Part shown: positions 62,875-64,000 of the stretch, piece by piece | How positions within the stretch are numbered: the first letter of the stretch is position 1 | How the letters are laid out: the number at the start of each line of letters is the position of its first letter | Origin: Flavobacterium aquidurense | Lineage (GTDB): Bacteria; Bacteroidota; Bacteroidia; Flavobacteriales; Flavobacteriaceae | Length of the DNA: 64,000 nucleotides | NCBI GenBank assembly: GCA_900107365.1 | Contig: FNPS01000004.1 | Coordinates: forward strand, 1-64,000 | Direction of reading: 5' to 3' | Translations under genes and position numbers: made by a program | Notes under the pieces: model-generated | Told to the model about the DNA's origin: nothing | Database searches by the model: none | The model's input: the letters and a program-made list of their open reading frames with translations, nothing else

Positions 62875-63840
62875 TTACTGCACTCTAAATTTCTCGCGGT
62901 ATTCAATAGGTTTCATACCAACCATTTTATAAAACACTTTCCTGAAAGCCTTGGGATCATTATATCCCGTTTTTTCGATAATTTCCGAAATTGAAAGCTG
63001 GGTTTGTTCTAAATATTTCTTAGAACTTTCCACTCTTATATTCTGTAAATATTCAATTGGCGGAATTCCGGTTACTTGCTTGAATCTTCGCGTCATATTT
63101 CTGGCACTTGTCGGAATGTCTTTTGTGATTTCTTCCAGTTTTTCAATCGTATTATAATTGCTTTCTATTTTTTGCTGTAACATGGCCACCAAAGTATCAT
63201 TGTGTAAATGATTTGGTCTGAAAGTGCTGAAATAACTCTGTTTGTATCGGTTTAAATCAATCGAGAAAATTTTAGCAATCTGCACCGCAATTTCATTTCC
63301 GCAATACTTCTGAACCAAAAGAATGAGTAAATGAAATGTTGAGGTTGATCCGCCACTGGTGTATAAACTTCCGTCTGCGGTTAAGGTTTCTTCTGATTTT
63401 AATTTTACCAAAGGAAAAGCTTTTGTGAAAGCGCTGCAGGCATCAACATGTGTAGTGGCTAGTTTTTCGTTTAATAAACCAGAAGCAGCAAACAAAAAAG
63501 CACCCGTACAAAAACTGGCCAATTCAGCCCCGGATTGATGTTGCTTTTGTAACCACGGAATGAAATTTTTATTCTTCGATATCATTTCGCTCATATTATC
63601 GGTCGTAAAAGCCGGAATCAAAATGAGCTCCAGATTTTTATCTGAAGTTTCGATCGCATTCACTTCATAGCCAAATAAATGTTTCTGCTCAATTTGCTCT
63701 TCTGATTGAAAAACCATTATTTCAAAAGGTTTTTGAGTGCCTTTATGTAATTTATTAGCAGTTTCAAAAACTTCTAAAATTGCTGCTATACTTAGCAATT
63801 TATAATCATGGGGTACAATTAATGCGATTTTCTTGCTCAT
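62875..63840 (-). CDS. GlxA-type transcriptional regulator (DJ-1/PfpI + AraC)
   Basis: 321 residues from the ATG at 63840 (MSKKIALIVPHDYKLL); the frame runs upstream to 63885 without family similarity. The N-terminal ~190 residues are a DJ-1/PfpI-like domain with the nucleophile-elbow cysteine in LASFCTGAFLF. The C-terminal ~100 residues are an AraC-type pair of helix-turn-helix motifs (TSARNMTRRFKQVTGIPPIEYL and TGYNDPKAFRKVFYKMVGMKP). Such regulators respond to an unknown ligand. The gene stands alone, convergent with the transpeptidase gene. Confidence 0.92.
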   Translation of the reverse strand: MSKKIALIVPHDYKLLSIAAILEVFETANKLHKGTQKPFEIMVFQSEEQIEQKHLFGYEVNAIETSDKNLELILIPAFTTDNMSEMISKNKNFIPWLQKQHQSGAELASFCTGAFLFAASGLLNEKLATTHVDACSAFTKAFPLVKLKSEETLTADGSLYTSGGSTSTFHLLILLVQKYCGNEIAVQIAKIFSIDLNRYKQSYFSTFRPNHLHNDTLVAMLQQKIESNYNTIEKLEEITKDIPTSARNMTRRFKQVTGIPPIEYLQNIRVESSKKYLEQTQLSISEIIEKTGYNDPKAFRKVFYKMVGMKPIEYREKFRVQ

Positions 63841-63872
63841 GGTTTGCTCTTTTTGAAAAGTTAACATCTTGA

Positions 63873-63880
63873 CAAAAATA
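63873..63880 (-). promoter_or_regulatory. Putative -7 element for the GlxA-type regulator
   Basis: On the minus strand this reads TATTTTTG, fitting TAnnTTTG, 32 bases before the ATG at 63840. Confidence 0.45.
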
Positions 63881-63945
63881 AGCAATTTGTCTTAAATGAC
63901 CCTAAAGTTGACTTTTATTGTAATTTAAAGCCTGTTCTAAAATTC

Positions 63946-63953
63946 TAAATTTG
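63946..63953 (+). promoter_or_regulatory. Putative -7 element for a gene starting at the window edge
   Basis: TAAATTTG fits TAnnTTTG and precedes an ATG at 63981 by 27 bases. Confidence 0.4.
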
Positions 63954-63980
63954 TTTCAGATAATTTGTAATTTTAATGCT

Positions 63981-64000
63981 ATGAAAACAAAAATTTTCTT
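63981..64000 (+). CDS. Start of a further gene (truncated by window end)
   Basis: ATG at 63981 followed by Lys/Thr-rich and hydrophobic codons (MKTKIF), as in a signal-peptide start. Only 20 bases are inside the window, so the product cannot be told. The divergent position relative to the GlxA-type regulator makes it a possible regulatory target. Confidence 0.35.

Overview
The window is a low-GC stretch of a Bacteroidota chromosome, almost certainly Flavobacterium or a close relative near F. johnsoniae. The evidence is its gene families: type IX secretion and gliding proteins (SprA, RemB, PorG, PorP/SprF), proteins with CHU_C-type sorting domains, DUF4403, DUF4270 and DUF4907 proteins. TAnnTTTG promoter elements and near absence of Shine-Dalgarno sequences support this. 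The gene content is chromosomal. I see no insertion sequence, integrase, prophage, CRISPR array, rRNA or tRNA. Gene order around ruvA-sprA-gcvH-(VanZ)-deoC-remB matches what I remember of F. johnsoniae.

Layout. 1-6007: 3' end of a giant repeat adhesin with a C-terminal sorting domain, its PorP/SprF-like partner and a PorE-like TPR/propeller/OmpA protein. 6259-9134: CBS protein and malic enzyme. 9210-20874: ruvA, the T9SS translocon gene sprA, gcvH, a VanZ-like gene, deoC and remB. 21031-26231: haem and cytochrome oxidase assembly operon (ctaB, two subunit III genes, a subunit IV-like gene, a cysteine-less thioredoxin-like protein, Sco, DUF420, a CxxC membrane protein). 26264-27673: DUF4403 lipoprotein. 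27847-34974: MacAB/TolC-type efflux genes with two adaptors. 35000-39704: tsaB, MscS channel, LEA-like protein, NifU-like protein, a second PorP/SprF protein and a gamma carbonic anhydrase.

39719-47359 is the most unusual part. A minus-strand cluster encodes an outer-membrane barrel, a six-bladed Kelch lipoprotein, a DUF4907 lipoprotein, a LytS-type kinase, an envelope-anchored intradiol dioxygenase and a LytTR regulator. Facing away from it is a DUF4270 lipoprotein plus outer-membrane barrel pair. I cannot assign a function to this set. It looks like a signalling-controlled envelope system.

47365-55839 (minus strand) holds murI, two ompH/skp genes, bamA, uppS, porG, nadK and a CBS protein, which joins outer-membrane biogenesis with a T9SS component. 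55956-63840 holds pdxJ, an alpha/beta hydrolase, a small membrane protein, tig, clpP, clpX, an L,D-transpeptidase-like lipoprotein and a GlxA-type regulator. Intergenic spaces from 55 kb to 63 kb carry several different long inverted repeats, at least one of which contains the apparent promoter of the next gene (clpX).
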